A stretch of 64,000 nt of DNA, from NCBI GenBank assembly GCA_023898405.1, contig CP060221.1, positions 1,565,501 to 1,629,500 on the forward strand, written 5' to 3'. Below are positions 35,269 through 45,096 of the stretch, piece by piece. A model generated the notes under the pieces. It was given only the letters and a program-made list of their open reading frames with translations. It was not told where the DNA came from and searched no databases. Source of the DNA: Myxococcales bacterium. GTDB taxonomy: Bacteria; Myxococcota; UBA727; JABDBI01. A program made the translations under genes and the position numbers. The stretch's first letter is position 1, and every line of letters begins with the position of its first letter.

Positions 35269-36396
35269 TTAAATTTTTTCTACTAGGCCTTCGTTAACTT
35301 TGAAACAATGAGCTTTAGGCAGGTGCTCACTAAAACTTTGCATGTCAGTAGCAGAAAAAAAAGCTTGGCTATTAAAATGAGCGATCAATGAAATTAGATT
35401 GCGTCTTTTTTCTGCATCGAGCTCAGAAACTATATCGTCCAGAATAATAATTGGCGCGCAACCACGTATATGAAATATTGCCATCATCTGAGCGAGCTTA
35501 AAAGCGATAACCAAAGCTCGTGTTTGCCCTCTTGATGCGCATTTTTGTGCATTCATTTCATTGATTGAAAAGACCAGATTATCAAGATGGGGACCAAACA
35601 GGCTAACTCTACGATTGATTTCTTGCGAAGAAAGAGCTTGGTAGTAAGTGAGCAGAAGTTCATTGATATCAGCCAGGCTATATTTTTCTAAAGCGTGCTC
35701 TTGAGCGTGATATGACAAGCTGCAATGTTCATGCGCACCAAGTATTTTTGAGGTTTGCTCGATAAAATAAGGCTCAAGTTGTTCAATAGTTTTTAAACGA
35801 TAATTGATAATGCGGGCGCCTTCGCTGATAAAAAGCTTAGTAAAACTTTTTAGTGATTCATGATCGAGAGGCCATTCTTTCAAAAGACGATTGCGGTGGG
35901 TTAGAAGTTTTTCATAAGCTCTGAGTGCATTGATGTGATCAAAAAAGAGCGTTGATGCGGCTTGATCCAGCGCTTTGCGGCGCAGTGAAGAACTGCCACT
36001 TATCATGTTGAGTTCATGAGGGATAAAGCTTACCAGTGGAGTTTGCTCATGTAGCTGACGTGAGCTTCTTATGGTTTTTTCGTTAAGACTCGCTTTTTTA
36101 CCGCGCGCAAAAATGTCGATCTTGAGCAGCGATTCATAGGTGCCTTGAATTGCTGCTGTTATATGAGAATTTTCTTTGTCTTTATTGATCAAATCAAGAT
36201 TGTTTAACGATTGCATTGGTCTTAGGGAACACGCAATGGCAATAGCTTCTAGAGTATTGGTTTTACCGTGACCATTGTTACCCACGATAATATTAATTTT
36301 TGGGCTGAAAGATAGGTGTACTTCTTTAAGATTGCGAAAATCTTTTATAAACAGTTTTTCAATGTAATTGTGATTTATTTCGATCATGGATGGCAT
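35269..36396 (-). CDS. recF: DNA replication and repair protein RecF
   Basis: RecF is the SMC-like ATPase that loads RecA at gaps with RecO and RecR. The protein starts near LFIKDFRNLKEVHLSF, has Walker A GNNGHGKTNTLEA, the signature region ASRGQTRALVIAFKLAQ, and Walker B IIILDDIVSELD. Length (375) is normal. In many bacteria recF lies beside dnaN and gyrB, but here it is next to nupG and divergent from cysS, so the usual dnaA cluster is not present. Confidence 0.95.
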   Translation of the reverse strand: MPSMIEINHNYIEKLFIKDFRNLKEVHLSFSPKINIIVGNNGHGKTNTLEAIAIACSLRPMQSLNNLDLINKDKENSHITAAIQGTYESLLKIDIFARGKKASLNEKTIRSSRQLHEQTPLVSFIPHELNMISGSSSLRRKALDQAASTLFFDHINALRAYEKLLTHRNRLLKEWPLDHESLKSFTKLFISEGARIINYRLKTIEQLEPYFIEQTSKILGAHEHCSLSYHAQEHALEKYSLADINELLLTYYQALSSQEINRRVSLFGPHLDNLVFSINEMNAQKCASRGQTRALVIAFKLAQMMAIFHIRGCAPIIILDDIVSELDAEKRRNLISLIAHFNSQAFFSATDMQSFSEHLPKAHCFKVNEGLVEKI

Positions 36397-36523
36397 GAAC
36401 TAAGGTCCAAAAACAAAAAAATTAGCATGGCAGCCTCTGGGTTTTTAATGAGCAGGGAAATGATGACATCATCACCGAAGCCTGTTAACAGTCCTTATAG
36501 TGAAGAAGGGAAGGAGAGACAAT

Positions 36524-37918
36524 ATGCTTGCGCTTTTTAACACCATGTCAAGAAAAATTGAGCCTTTTAAATCTATCAGTCCTGATGAGGTAAAGCTTTA
36601 TGCCTGTGGACCAACAGTATACAATTTCGCTCATATTGGTAACTTGAGAACTTATATATTTGAAGATCTTTTGCGTCGTACTCTTGAGCATGCAGGCTAT
36701 AAAGTTGAGCATGTGATGAATGTCACAGATGTTGGACATTTGCAGTCGGATGCTGATGAAGGCGATGACAAAATGTCATTGGCGGCGAAAAAAGAAGCAA
36801 AATCTCCTTGGGAAATAGCCAAGTTTTATGAAAAGGCCTTTTTTGAGGATATGTCAAAGCTTCATATAAAAAAACCTACGATAGTGTGCCGTGCAACAGA
36901 GCATATAGAGGAAATGCAAGATTTTGTTTCACAGCTTGAAAAGAAGGGCTACACCTACAATGTAGATGGAAATGTTTATTTTCGTATAAATAAATTTCCT
37001 AGCTATACGGCGTTATCTCGTAGAAATTTAGAAGAGCTTCAAGAAGGAGCTCGAGTTGAAGTGGATAAGCGCAAAGAAAATCCATTGGATTTTGTTTTGT
37101 GGTTTTCTAATAGCAAATTTCCCAATCAAATTATGAAATGGCCTTCACCGTGGGGAGAGGGTTTTCCTGGGTGGCATATTGAATGCTCTGCTATGGCTTC
37201 TAAATATTTAGGGGAGCATTTTGATATCCACTGCGGTGGCATTGATCACATCTCTATTCATCACTCTAATGAAATAGCTCAGAGTGAAGCATGCTTTGGA
37301 AAAAAATGGGTTAATTGGTGGATGCATGGAGAGTTTTTGGTTTTACAAAAAGATAAAATGGCCAAGTCCGCAGGAAATTTTTTAACTTTAACATCACTTA
37401 TTGATAAGGGTTATGATTCGCTTCATTATCGATATCTGTGTTTGGGGGCACACTATCGTTCTCAGCTTATTTTTAGTTTTGAGGCTCTCGATGGCGCGCG
37501 TAATGCCTTTGAATCATTAAAGAATCGTGTGTTGAGTTTCAAACTCAACCCAGAAAGCCCAAAAAATCGTGAACGCAAAGATCAGTTGAAACAGGATTTT
37601 TTTGCCGCTATGGAAAATGATCTCGATACCCCAGTGGCCTTATCGGTGATGTGGGAAAGCCTAAAAGATAACAGCATTTCAAATACAGAAAAACTTGAGC
37701 TGATGAAAGATTTTGATGAGATATTGGGCTTAGATGTAGATAGTTTTCAGGCGCCATTGCTCGATGAAGAGCATATGGCTTTGATTAAATCTCGTGAAGC
37801 TGCACGCCTCAACAAGGATTGGTCGCAGGCTGATGCCTTGCGAGATCAGCTTCTAAAGGATGGAATTTGCATCAAAGATACTAAGGATGGAACCCAATGG
37901 TATTTGCTTAATAGATAA
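36524..37918 (+). CDS. cysS: Cysteinyl-tRNA synthetase
   Basis: CysS charges tRNA-Cys. The ATG at 36524, with AAGGAG before it, gives 464 residues. The class I signatures are [19 protein letters not shown] (HIGH as HIGN) and [12 protein letters not shown] (KMSKS as KMAKS). Zinc ligands are seen in CGPTVY, HIECSAM and [11 protein letters not shown] strong terminator follows the gene, so it ends its own transcript. Confidence 0.96.
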   Translation: MLALFNTMSRKIEPFKSISPDEVKLYACGPTVYNFAHIGNLRTYIFEDLLRRTLEHAGYKVEHVMNVTDVGHLQSDADEGDDKMSLAAKKEAKSPWEIAKFYEKAFFEDMSKLHIKKPTIVCRATEHIEEMQDFVSQLEKKGYTYNVDGNVYFRINKFPSYTALSRRNLEELQEGARVEVDKRKENPLDFVLWFSNSKFPNQIMKWPSPWGEGFPGWHIECSAMASKYLGEHFDIHCGGIDHISIHHSNEIAQSEACFGKKWVNWWMHGEFLVLQKDKMAKSAGNFLTLTSLIDKGYDSLHYRYLCLGAHYRSQLIFSFEALDGARNAFESLKNRVLSFKLNPESPKNRERKDQLKQDFFAAMENDLDTPVALSVMWESLKDNSISNTEKLELMKDFDEILGLDVDSFQAPLLDEEHMALIKSREAARLNKDWSQADALRDQLLKDGICIKDTKDGTQWYLLNR

Positions 37919-37931
37919 ATAGAGCGCCAAT

Positions 37932-37963
37932 AAAAAAAGCACTCATTTTTTGAGTGCTTTTTT
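37932..37963 (+). terminator. Rho-independent terminator after cysS
   Basis: AAAAAAAGCACTCA pairs with TGAGTGCTTTTTT around a short T-rich loop, 13 bases after the cysS stop. The T run continues. The long A run at the other side makes it able to work in both directions. Confidence 0.9.
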
Positions 37964-38120
37964 GTTAACGACATCTTTGATTATGGCAGGTTAAAGGGTG
38001 TTTTGTCAAGAAAAAAATTTTTTTATTTTTTTTAAAAAAATTTCCATAAAAATATCCCATAAAAACGCCATGAAAATAATGATATTTGTCAAAAAGTTAA
38101 CTTGGTGATAAATTTATCCT

Positions 38121-38750
38121 ATGAAAAAAGCAGTCATACTATTTTTAATTGTTCCCAGTGAGCAAAAAGATTTCGAGCGATCAGAGCAATTCAATCTCTT
38201 GTGCGATCGCGCAGCTACGATGGGGTTTGAAATTGCAGGTTTTTTTGCGGTGCCCCAATCCCAAAGCAATTTGGGATTTACTCATGCTATAGATTCGTGC
38301 CTGACTCACCATGCCAAAACAATACTTATCAATGACTTCACTAAGTGCGAACTCAAATATAAAGAATTAAGAATTTTTATGGCCGCTCTTTTGAAAAATA
38401 ATATCAGCTTGATGTCAGATGACGATCGTTGTTTGTCCCTTGATAATTTGAAAATTTTTAGTGATCTTTTGGAGTCTTGCGCTCTTGCTGAAACGAAGAC
38501 TCATTCCACAAGAATAAAACAATCCCTTAAAGAACTTTCCCAACAAGGGTATGTATTGGGTGCAAAAAAATTTGGTTCTACTCCGCAAGAGATGCGCATT
38601 ATCAAGCAAATTTTAAAATTAGAAAGCCAAGGGAAAAGTTTGCAGGAAATATGTCATCTGTTAAGTAAAAACAATATAAAAACTACGCGAAATAAAAAAT
38701 GGTATCCGACTACTGTTAAGCGTTTGATCGATCGAAATAAAAAAGAATAA
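38121..38750 (+). CDS. Serine-recombinase-like protein, probably without catalysis
   Basis: The last 65 residues match the recombinase DNA-binding domain of large serine recombinases (RIIKQILKLESQGKSLQEIC, then NNIKTTRNKKWYPTTVKRLI). The first 130 residues look like a diverged resolvase fold (SEQFNLLCDRAATMGFEIAGFF). At the place of the catalytic YxRVS motif the sequence is FLIVPSEQ, so the nucleophilic serine appears to be Pro and the Arg appears to be Ile. I infer a DNA-binding protein derived from a recombinase. It is a single gene after the cysS terminator. Confidence 0.7.
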   Translation: MKKAVILFLIVPSEQKDFERSEQFNLLCDRAATMGFEIAGFFAVPQSQSNLGFTHAIDSCLTHHAKTILINDFTKCELKYKELRIFMAALLKNNISLMSDDDRCLSLDNLKIFSDLLESCALAETKTHSTRIKQSLKELSQQGYVLGAKKFGSTPQEMRIIKQILKLESQGKSLQEICHLLSKNNIKTTRNKKWYPTTVKRLIDRNKKE

Positions 38751-38820
38751 ATTTGTTTTTTTTGTTTTATTCAATAAAAATTTAAAAGTAAATTTTAGCT
38801 TGGTAATTGAAGTGAGTGTG

Positions 38821-39162
38821 ATGATGAAATTTATTTATAATATTGCTTTATTGTTTTTTGTTGTTGTTTTTTATTCCTGTAATAAAAGTGTTTTTATGAA
38901 GGACTCTGATGGGAGTTTTAATGGTAAAAATAATATCTCAACTCAGTGTTTAAATGATAAAGATTGCGCTGCAATAAAAGCAGATTGTTGCGGCTGTATG
39001 AAAGGTGGCAAACAAAGAGCTGTACCTCGTGAGGATGCAAAGAAAATCCTTGATTCATTCAAAGATTCATGTAGCCAAATAGCGTGCGTGCAGATGATAA
39101 GCAAAGATGAAAGCTGCAAAAAAATGCCGGTTTGCTTGGATGGAGAGTGTGTTTTGCAATAA
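38821..39162 (+). CDS. Cysteine-rich predicted lipoprotein
   Basis: Starting at the ATG pair at 38821, the 113-residue product has a signal with lipobox VFYSC. The mature part has ten further cysteines, including CLNDKDCAAIKADCCGCMKGG, which resembles a Cys-rich motif of small secreted proteins from deltaproteobacteria. The cysteines may form disulfides or bind metal outside the inner membrane. An in-frame start seven codons earlier also exists. Function unknown; it stands alone between the recombinase-like gene and mutL. Confidence 0.7.
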   Translation: MMKFIYNIALLFFVVVFYSCNKSVFMKDSDGSFNGKNNISTQCLNDKDCAAIKADCCGCMKGGKQRAVPREDAKKILDSFKDSCSQIACVQMISKDESCKKMPVCLDGECVLQ

Positions 39163-39358
39163 ATTTTTACTATTATTTCCGATTTTTCCCCTAAATTTTT
39201 GAGAGTTCCAAATTATCCAGAAAACAACCTCTCAAGAAAAATGGCGCTCTTCGCTCTCAAGCTTTAGAGCTTGTACAGCTATGCGCCAAAAATGCTTTAA
39301 AAGGCCTTTGATAGAAGATTGATTAATGTATAAACCCCCCATGGGTGAGTAAATAATT

Positions 39359-41158
39359 ATGGGTAAAATAATTGAATTGAGTCAGCATGTCTCTAATCAA
39401 ATAGCTGCTGGTGAAGTGGTTGAGCGGCCAAGCTCTGTGGTCAAAGAACTTATAGAAAATGCACTTGATGCTGAGGCCACGCAGATAGAAGTAAGAATAA
39501 AAGATGGTGGTTTGAGCTATATTATTGTGCAAGATAACGGTTGCGGTATGGACGAGGACGATGTTCGTGCTGCCACCAAACGCTACGCTACCAGCAAAAT
39601 CTCAACGGCCCATGACTTAGAAAGTCTTAGTAGTTTTGGCTTTCGTGGAGAGGCTTTGCCATCGATCGCTTCTATTTCGCGCATGAGCATAATTTCTCGC
39701 ATGGAAAATCAAGCCCATGGAACCAAGGCGCTTATCGATGCCGGTAGTATTGTAGAAGTCTCGCCTCAGGGAGCTTTGCGTGGGTCGCGCATAGAGGTTC
39801 GCGATTTATTTTTTAATGTCCCCGCCCGGCTTAAGTTTGTAAAAAGCCAGCGGGCCGAAGTTTCAGCTATTGATAAACTCATACGATCTTTTGCTTTTGT
39901 GTATGAAAATGTATCTTGGAAATTTTTTAGCGAAGATAAATTAATTTTTTCAAGCGCTATGGGTGAAGATAAATCTCTGCTTCGGGCCGAAGCGCTTTTG
40001 GGTAAAGATACTCGCGGTTTGCTTTTTTTGTTTGAAGAAAAAAGCGAAGTGGTCAGTATAAAAGGCGCTCTTTGTGCGCCCTTGCTGACGAGAAAAGATA
40101 TTCGCGGTATTAATATTTTTGTCAACAATAGATTAGTGAATGATAGAAAAATTTCAGGAGCTATCAAAGCCGCTTTCCGCACACTTCTCGAAGTAGGAAA
40201 AAACCCTATTTGTGCTTTTAATATTGAAGTACCGCCTGATGCGGTAGATGTGAATGTGCATCCAAGAAAAGCTGAAGTGCGATTTGTTGATGAAAGAAAG
40301 ATTTTTTCTTATCTCATTCATATGCTTGGTGAATTTTTATCAACTACGCCATGGTTAAGAGCACACTCATCACTCCCTGCAGCTGAATCAGCAGTGCTTC
40401 CCGTGATAGAAAGTTCAAAGGAATTTCAAAATGAGCGACGAGAATCGCTTAAGACTATGGATTTTTTATTATCGAGCACATCTGAGCCGAGTATAAAAGA
40501 CTCACAACAAGCGCTTGAGTTACAGCCCGAAATAAAAAAGGGCTTCGTTTATGAAAGTAAACATCTTTTGCCTGCTAGAAAATTTGCTGATTTAAAAGTG
40601 ATTGGGCAGCTGTGCCTTACCTATCTTTTATGTGAAAGCGAGGAAGGAATGGTTGTGCTTGACCAGCATGCAGCGCACGAGAGAGTGACCTTTGAATATT
40701 TGCGTTCACAAAAAAATAAAGGGGTGGTGTCATCTCCACTTTTAATTCCAATCAAACTTGATTTAGAGCATCACGATATGATGCTTGCTGAATCACACAT
40801 AGAAGATTTTCATGAGTTTGGTATTGAGATGGAAGTTTTTGGTGAATCTAGTGTGGTGATTCGTGCTTTACCAGATTTTATGAAAAATATTGATGCGCAG
40901 GAGTTGGTAAAAGATATTCTTTCGGAATTTCTTTTATTAGGAAGGGCCGAGTCTGTAGATAAAATTTTTGATCATGTCTGTGCTACCATGGCATGCCATG
41001 GCTCGGTCAGAGCTGGGCAGATGATGAGCAATGAGCAAATTTCTGCGTTGCTGGACGATTTGGATAAAATTCCTTTTGCAGCGCACTGTCCTCACGGTCG
41101 ACCTATTATCAAGAATTTTTCTAAAAGCGAGTTAAAAAAATGGTTCGACCGAACGTGA
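39359..41158 (+). CDS. mutL: DNA mismatch repair protein MutL
   Basis: MutL couples mismatch recognition by MutS to strand incision. The GHKL ATPase shows NQIAAGEVVERPSSVVKELIENALDA, DNGCGMD, RYATSKI and GFRGEALPSI. The C-terminal domain has VLDQHAAHERVTFEYL, which contains the endonuclease motif DQHA-x2-E-x4-E, plus ACHGSVRAGQ and CPHGRP. It should therefore nick DNA itself, as in bacteria without MutH. Length (599) is normal. Its end overlaps miaA by 19 bases, a frequent bacterial pairing. Confidence 0.96.
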   Translation: MGKIIELSQHVSNQIAAGEVVERPSSVVKELIENALDAEATQIEVRIKDGGLSYIIVQDNGCGMDEDDVRAATKRYATSKISTAHDLESLSSFGFRGEALPSIASISRMSIISRMENQAHGTKALIDAGSIVEVSPQGALRGSRIEVRDLFFNVPARLKFVKSQRAEVSAIDKLIRSFAFVYENVSWKFFSEDKLIFSSAMGEDKSLLRAEALLGKDTRGLLFLFEEKSEVVSIKGALCAPLLTRKDIRGINIFVNNRLVNDRKISGAIKAAFRTLLEVGKNPICAFNIEVPPDAVDVNVHPRKAEVRFVDERKIFSYLIHMLGEFLSTTPWLRAHSSLPAAESAVLPVIESSKEFQNERRESLKTMDFLLSSTSEPSIKDSQQALELQPEIKKGFVYESKHLLPARKFADLKVIGQLCLTYLLCESEEGMVVLDQHAAHERVTFEYLRSQKNKGVVSSPLLIPIKLDLEHHDMMLAESHIEDFHEFGIEMEVFGESSVVIRALPDFMKNIDAQELVKDILSEFLLLGRAESVDKIFDHVCATMACHGSVRAGQMMSNEQISALLDDLDKIPFAAHCPHGRPIIKNFSKSELKKWFDRT

Positions 41159-42015
41159 AGCCCATTATTATTGCCGGCCCAACCGGCAGCGGAAAATCTG
41201 CTTTGGCTTTAAAATGGGCAAAGAAGTATGGCGGAGAAATTATCTGTGCTGATTCTCGCCAATTTTATCAACATATGCATATTGGCACGGCAAGTCCTTC
41301 TAAAAAGGAATGTGAAGAAGTTCCTCATCATGGATTTAACTGTGTAGATCCTTCAACTACTAAGGTGGATGCAGGATATTTTGTTGCCTTTGCTAAAAAA
41401 ACTATCAATGAAATACAGGAACGTGGTATGCGGCCGATCATAGTCGGCGGGACTGGGCTTTACTTGCGCGCTTTGCGTTATGGCACGGGCGATGTGCCAA
41501 AATCAAATCCACAAATTGTCCAAGAGCTCGAAGAAGAGTGTGATCGAATAGGTTTGGATAAGCTCTATCAAGAATTGATTCGAATCGATAAGAACAGTGC
41601 CGAGTTTATTAGAGCGCAAGACCGCTATCGTATTATCCGTGCGCTTGAAATTTATCGGCAGACCGGCAAGGCTCCATCAAAGATTCGTCAAAGTTTTTAT
41701 GAAAAAAAAACTCAGCTTAAAGCTCGTTGGATCATGAAATTTTGCGTGCGAGATAAGTTGTTAGAAAAACTCAAGTCCCGTGTCGAGCGTATGTTTGATG
41801 AAGGTTTGCTTAATGAGGCAAAAGCGCTGAGAAACATAGTGGGAGTAGAGCATTGGGCTTTAAATGTGATGGGTTATCATGAAGCATTGTTGGTGATCGA
41901 TAACAAAATATCGCTAGAAGAAGCACAAGAAAGAGTTTTTATACGCCACAGGCAATATTCCAAGCAGCAAACTACCTGGTTTAAAAAAGAACAATTTTAT
42001 CGGTGGCATATTTAA
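41140..42015 (+). CDS. miaA: tRNA dimethylallyltransferase MiaA
   Basis: MiaA adds a dimethylallyl group to A37 of tRNAs that read codons beginning with U. It starts with the P-loop IIIAGPTGSGKSALALKWAK, then ICADSRQFYQHMHIGTASPS and PIIVGGTGLYLRALRYG. RYRIIRALEIYRQTGKAPS and the late QTTWFKKE are also present. Length (291) is normal. The start overlaps the mutL end, so translation is coupled. Confidence 0.95.
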   Translation: MVRPNVKPIIIAGPTGSGKSALALKWAKKYGGEIICADSRQFYQHMHIGTASPSKKECEEVPHHGFNCVDPSTTKVDAGYFVAFAKKTINEIQERGMRPIIVGGTGLYLRALRYGTGDVPKSNPQIVQELEEECDRIGLDKLYQELIRIDKNSAEFIRAQDRYRIIRALEIYRQTGKAPSKIRQSFYEKKTQLKARWIMKFCVRDKLLEKLKSRVERMFDEGLLNEAKALRNIVGVEHWALNVMGYHEALLVIDNKISLEEAQERVFIRHRQYSKQQTTWFKKEQFYRWHI

Positions 42016-42275
42016 AAACTTTTTTGAAAATAATTACCAAAGCCTTCTTATCTTGTCCCGTTTCTAACAATAAATTTTTGGCGCTCTATATTTCTTGCAT
42101 ATTTTCAAACGATTTCCCAGCCAAAGACGATGATCTAGCAAGAAAAAATCATGCGATAAATCTCCAGCTTGTAAGCCTCAAATTTTTTGTTCACCAGTAA
42201 AAAAACAGCTTTATTAAATAATAAAAAAGCAAATTAAACACTAATCGATTAGAGTTGCTTTTGGGGGCTTTAATC

Positions 42276-43397
42276 ATGTTGAAACTTGCTGAATCACATA
42301 TCATGTCGATGACACCCTATGTTCCTGGTCATATTGGAGGAGAGTTAGGGGGGTTTTGGGCGGAACTTGCATCAAATGAAAATTGTTTAGGTCCATCACA
42401 GGCAGCGATGGAAGCTATTAAAAAAAGCGTTGGATTTGCACATCTTTATCCGAACAATAAACGAGCTGAGGTAATCAAAAAAATTTGCCAGCATCTATCG
42501 GAATTTTCTATTACACCTGACCACGTTGCTCTAGGCAATGGCACTACTGAAATAATTGTAAATTTAGTGCGAGGTTTGGTGTCCAAGAAAGAAGCCATAA
42601 TGTCAGGGTGGCCGACATTTATCATGTATCAGCAGGCCGCTATAGCTCAGGGGGTAAATGAAGTAAAAGTGGATGTGCTCAAGGATATGTCCTTCGACTT
42701 AGAAGCGATGCTCAAACGTATTCATCAAAAAAATGAGATCCCCATCAAGGTATTATTTTTAGCGAATCCTAATAATCCAACAGGAAATTATATCAATGAA
42801 AAAGATCTTGATGATTTTATTGCGAAGCTTCCTTCCGATCTCGTTTTAATAATGGACGAAGCTTATAGCGAATACGTTGTGGCAAAAGATTATCCTAATG
42901 CCCTGAAATATATTCACACGCGGCCCAGAACCATTGTGCTTCGAACCATGAGCAAAATTTATGCTCTTGCTGGAATGCGGCTTGGTTTTGCGGTGGGTGA
43001 TAAAAATATCATTGATATTTTATGCCGCGTTCGAGATCCATTTAATGTCAATGTTGCTGTACAGTTTGCAACCATCGCTTCACTCGAAGATCCAGATCAT
43101 GTCAAAAGAAGTATCGAGCACAATCTCTTGCATAAACCAAAGCTCGTACAAGAGTTGAGTGATTTGGGATTTAGTGTTCATGATGGAGTAACCAATTTTA
43201 TTTTGGCTAAGCGTGCTCCCCATATGCCTCAGATAAACGAGATTCACCAAGCATTGATGCAAAAAAATATTGCGGTTCGACCTATGGCGAGCTTTGGTCT
43301 GCCTGAATATATTCGCATATCGGTGGGCACTGAGCATGAGCTTAAAAAACTTTTTTTGGGCATGAAAGAAATTATAAATGCACCTCAAACAGTTTAG
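42276..43397 (+). CDS. hisC: Histidinol-phosphate aminotransferase
   Basis: HisC is a PLP-dependent aminotransferase of histidine synthesis; close relatives act on aromatic amino acids. The ATG at 42276 gives 373 residues. ASNENCLGPSQAA, ALGNGTTEIIVNLVRG, FLANPNNPTGNYI, IMDEAYSEYV and the lysine in RTMSKIYALAGMRLGFA are all present. No other his genes are in the window, so its use for histidine, tyrosine or phenylalanine cannot be decided from context. Confidence 0.92.
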   Translation: MLKLAESHIMSMTPYVPGHIGGELGGFWAELASNENCLGPSQAAMEAIKKSVGFAHLYPNNKRAEVIKKICQHLSEFSITPDHVALGNGTTEIIVNLVRGLVSKKEAIMSGWPTFIMYQQAAIAQGVNEVKVDVLKDMSFDLEAMLKRIHQKNEIPIKVLFLANPNNPTGNYINEKDLDDFIAKLPSDLVLIMDEAYSEYVVAKDYPNALKYIHTRPRTIVLRTMSKIYALAGMRLGFAVGDKNIIDILCRVRDPFNVNVAVQFATIASLEDPDHVKRSIEHNLLHKPKLVQELSDLGFSVHDGVTNFILAKRAPHMPQINEIHQALMQKNIAVRPMASFGLPEYIRISVGTEHELKKLFLGMKEIINAPQTV

Positions 43398-43547
43398 AGG
43401 TCTATTAATCATTTCGAGCAGAAATTCTCTTTGAGATTGGAAGCCACTAAAAATCAACAATGATAAAAATATTTTTTGCTAACTTTGAGCAAAATAAAAA
43501 GTCTAGAGAGGTTTTTAAGTGGTTTTATAGAATTTTTGGAGATGACA

Positions 43548-45047
43548 ATGAATAAAATTTTATTCGCCCTGTTTTGGTTTTTTTGTTTAAAAGTAGGGGC
43601 TGCTCCCTGCATTGTTAAAAATTCTCAAGGGCAAGTATCAAAAAAACAATATGATGCTTTATTTTTAGAACTTACAGAAGCTCAAGCTTGCCCGCAGAAT
43701 GTCGAACAATTATCAGAGCTCATCAAGGACGATCCCAACTCTATCGATACATTTATGGTGGCAAATCGAGGGCGCAGAAATCCTGCTCTTGGCAGTTTTA
43801 GCTTTTTTGAAATGACTACAAAAACTATTCTTGTGGATGGGCAATCTTTTACTTCGGAAATATTTTTTGGCCACTTTAGTCATAGGGTTGATGGAGAAAT
43901 TCTCCTTGATCAGTCGCCCTCTTACAAGAAGCTCGTCATCGAAGCTATTAGTTTTGATATTAAAAAAGAAGTCTATAACTTTTATGAACTTATCGGACTG
44001 GGTGATAGAGCCCAATGGTACTATCGCGGTGATTCCCTCGATGCTCTTTTAGATAATGAATTTCTTTATCGACAAGTTCCCAAAGAAAGTAGAAAATTTG
44101 GTATACGTATGCGCTGCTCGGCCTGTCATAATTCGGGCGGTCCTATCATGAAAGAAATAGATGCTCCCTACAATGATTGGTGGACTGAAAAAAAACAGCT
44201 GATCTTTGCGCCAAATGCTTTGTCAGCAAAGATTCAACAAAAAGTTGATAGGCTTAAGGATGCCGGGTTTCTTGCCCAAGAAGTTATAAAGGCCAATGAA
44301 AAATTATTGAGTTCAAAAAAATATATTGAGGCACGCGCACGTCTTAGTCTGCCCGAGCAGTTGAGACCTTTATTTTGTACAAGCGAGATAAATCTGCGTT
44401 CCAGTCAGTTTGGAATATTTGATCAGGTAGATGAGATTTTTTTACCCTTAGATTTTTTTTCCAGCGAATTGATTGAAAAGTTTTCGCTGAGTTTTTCAGC
44501 ATCAATGTATAAAGTCTATTTAAAAAAATATAATTTATTTTTCCCTGAAACAAATTTGCAAGATGCCGATCACATGTGGCTTACACCAGTAAAATCTTTT
44601 GTTGAAAAATTTATCATAGAGAATTTAGTAAAAAATAAAATAATTTCCTTGAAACATGTAAAAGATATTTTGATGTTTGACTTTAAAAATCCTGTTTTGT
44701 CAGATGAGAGATGCCAACTTCTAAGATTTGTTCCCGATGATAACGGCCAAGATTGGATGTCTAATTTTATAAATAATTTACATCTATCCGGTGTAGAAAA
44801 ATTTACACAACTGGCAAAAATTTTATCTGATGAAAAATCTTTCGAGAAATTTCATAGACAAAATATAGATAATTATCGCATTGAGCTGATGGACAATGAT
44901 AATTTCGAGACTCACTTTCAAAAACTATTGGAGCTACGCCAAAAAGTATTTTCGAGTGAGCTATCAAAAAATCCTTTAGGGCAGATTTTGGAGCCTGGCT
45001 TTCGCGTTATCTTTCCGCTTGAACAAGAATTTCCGCATAAAATTTAA
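43548..45047 (+). CDS. Secreted protein with one CxxCH heme-binding-like motif
   Basis: From the ATG at 43548 the protein has 499 residues with a signal peptide (KILFALFWFFCLKVGA). Near residue 185 it has MRCSACHNSGGPIM, a CxxCH motif followed by the Gly-Gly-Pro-like turn seen in some cytochrome c-like domains. The rest has no recognised domain. A covalent heme in the periplasm is possible but rests on one motif. Upstream GGAG is present. It stands between hisC and the convergent gene at 45097. Confidence 0.7.
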   Translation: MNKILFALFWFFCLKVGAAPCIVKNSQGQVSKKQYDALFLELTEAQACPQNVEQLSELIKDDPNSIDTFMVANRGRRNPALGSFSFFEMTTKTILVDGQSFTSEIFFGHFSHRVDGEILLDQSPSYKKLVIEAISFDIKKEVYNFYELIGLGDRAQWYYRGDSLDALLDNEFLYRQVPKESRKFGIRMRCSACHNSGGPIMKEIDAPYNDWWTEKKQLIFAPNALSAKIQQKVDRLKDAGFLAQEVIKANEKLLSSKKYIEARARLSLPEQLRPLFCTSEINLRSSQFGIFDQVDEIFLPLDFFSSELIEKFSLSFSASMYKVYLKKYNLFFPETNLQDADHMWLTPVKSFVEKFIIENLVKNKIISLKHVKDILMFDFKNPVLSDERCQLLRFVPDDNGQDWMSNFINNLHLSGVEKFTQLAKILSDEKSFEKFHRQNIDNYRIELMDNDNFETHFQKLLELRQKVFSSELSKNPLGQILEPGFRVIFPLEQEFPHKI

Positions 45048-45096
45048 AAAAAGTGGGCAAATAAAATTTTTTATTCCTAAATTTTTTTGACGAAAG

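Noticed and set aside
36500..36540. Replication origin near recF
   Set aside because: recF is not beside dnaA, dnaN or gyrB here, and no cluster of DnaA-box sequences was noticed.
42003..42200. 65-codon frame after miaA
   Set aside because: No ribosome binding site, starts inside miaA, and shows no recognisable sequence.
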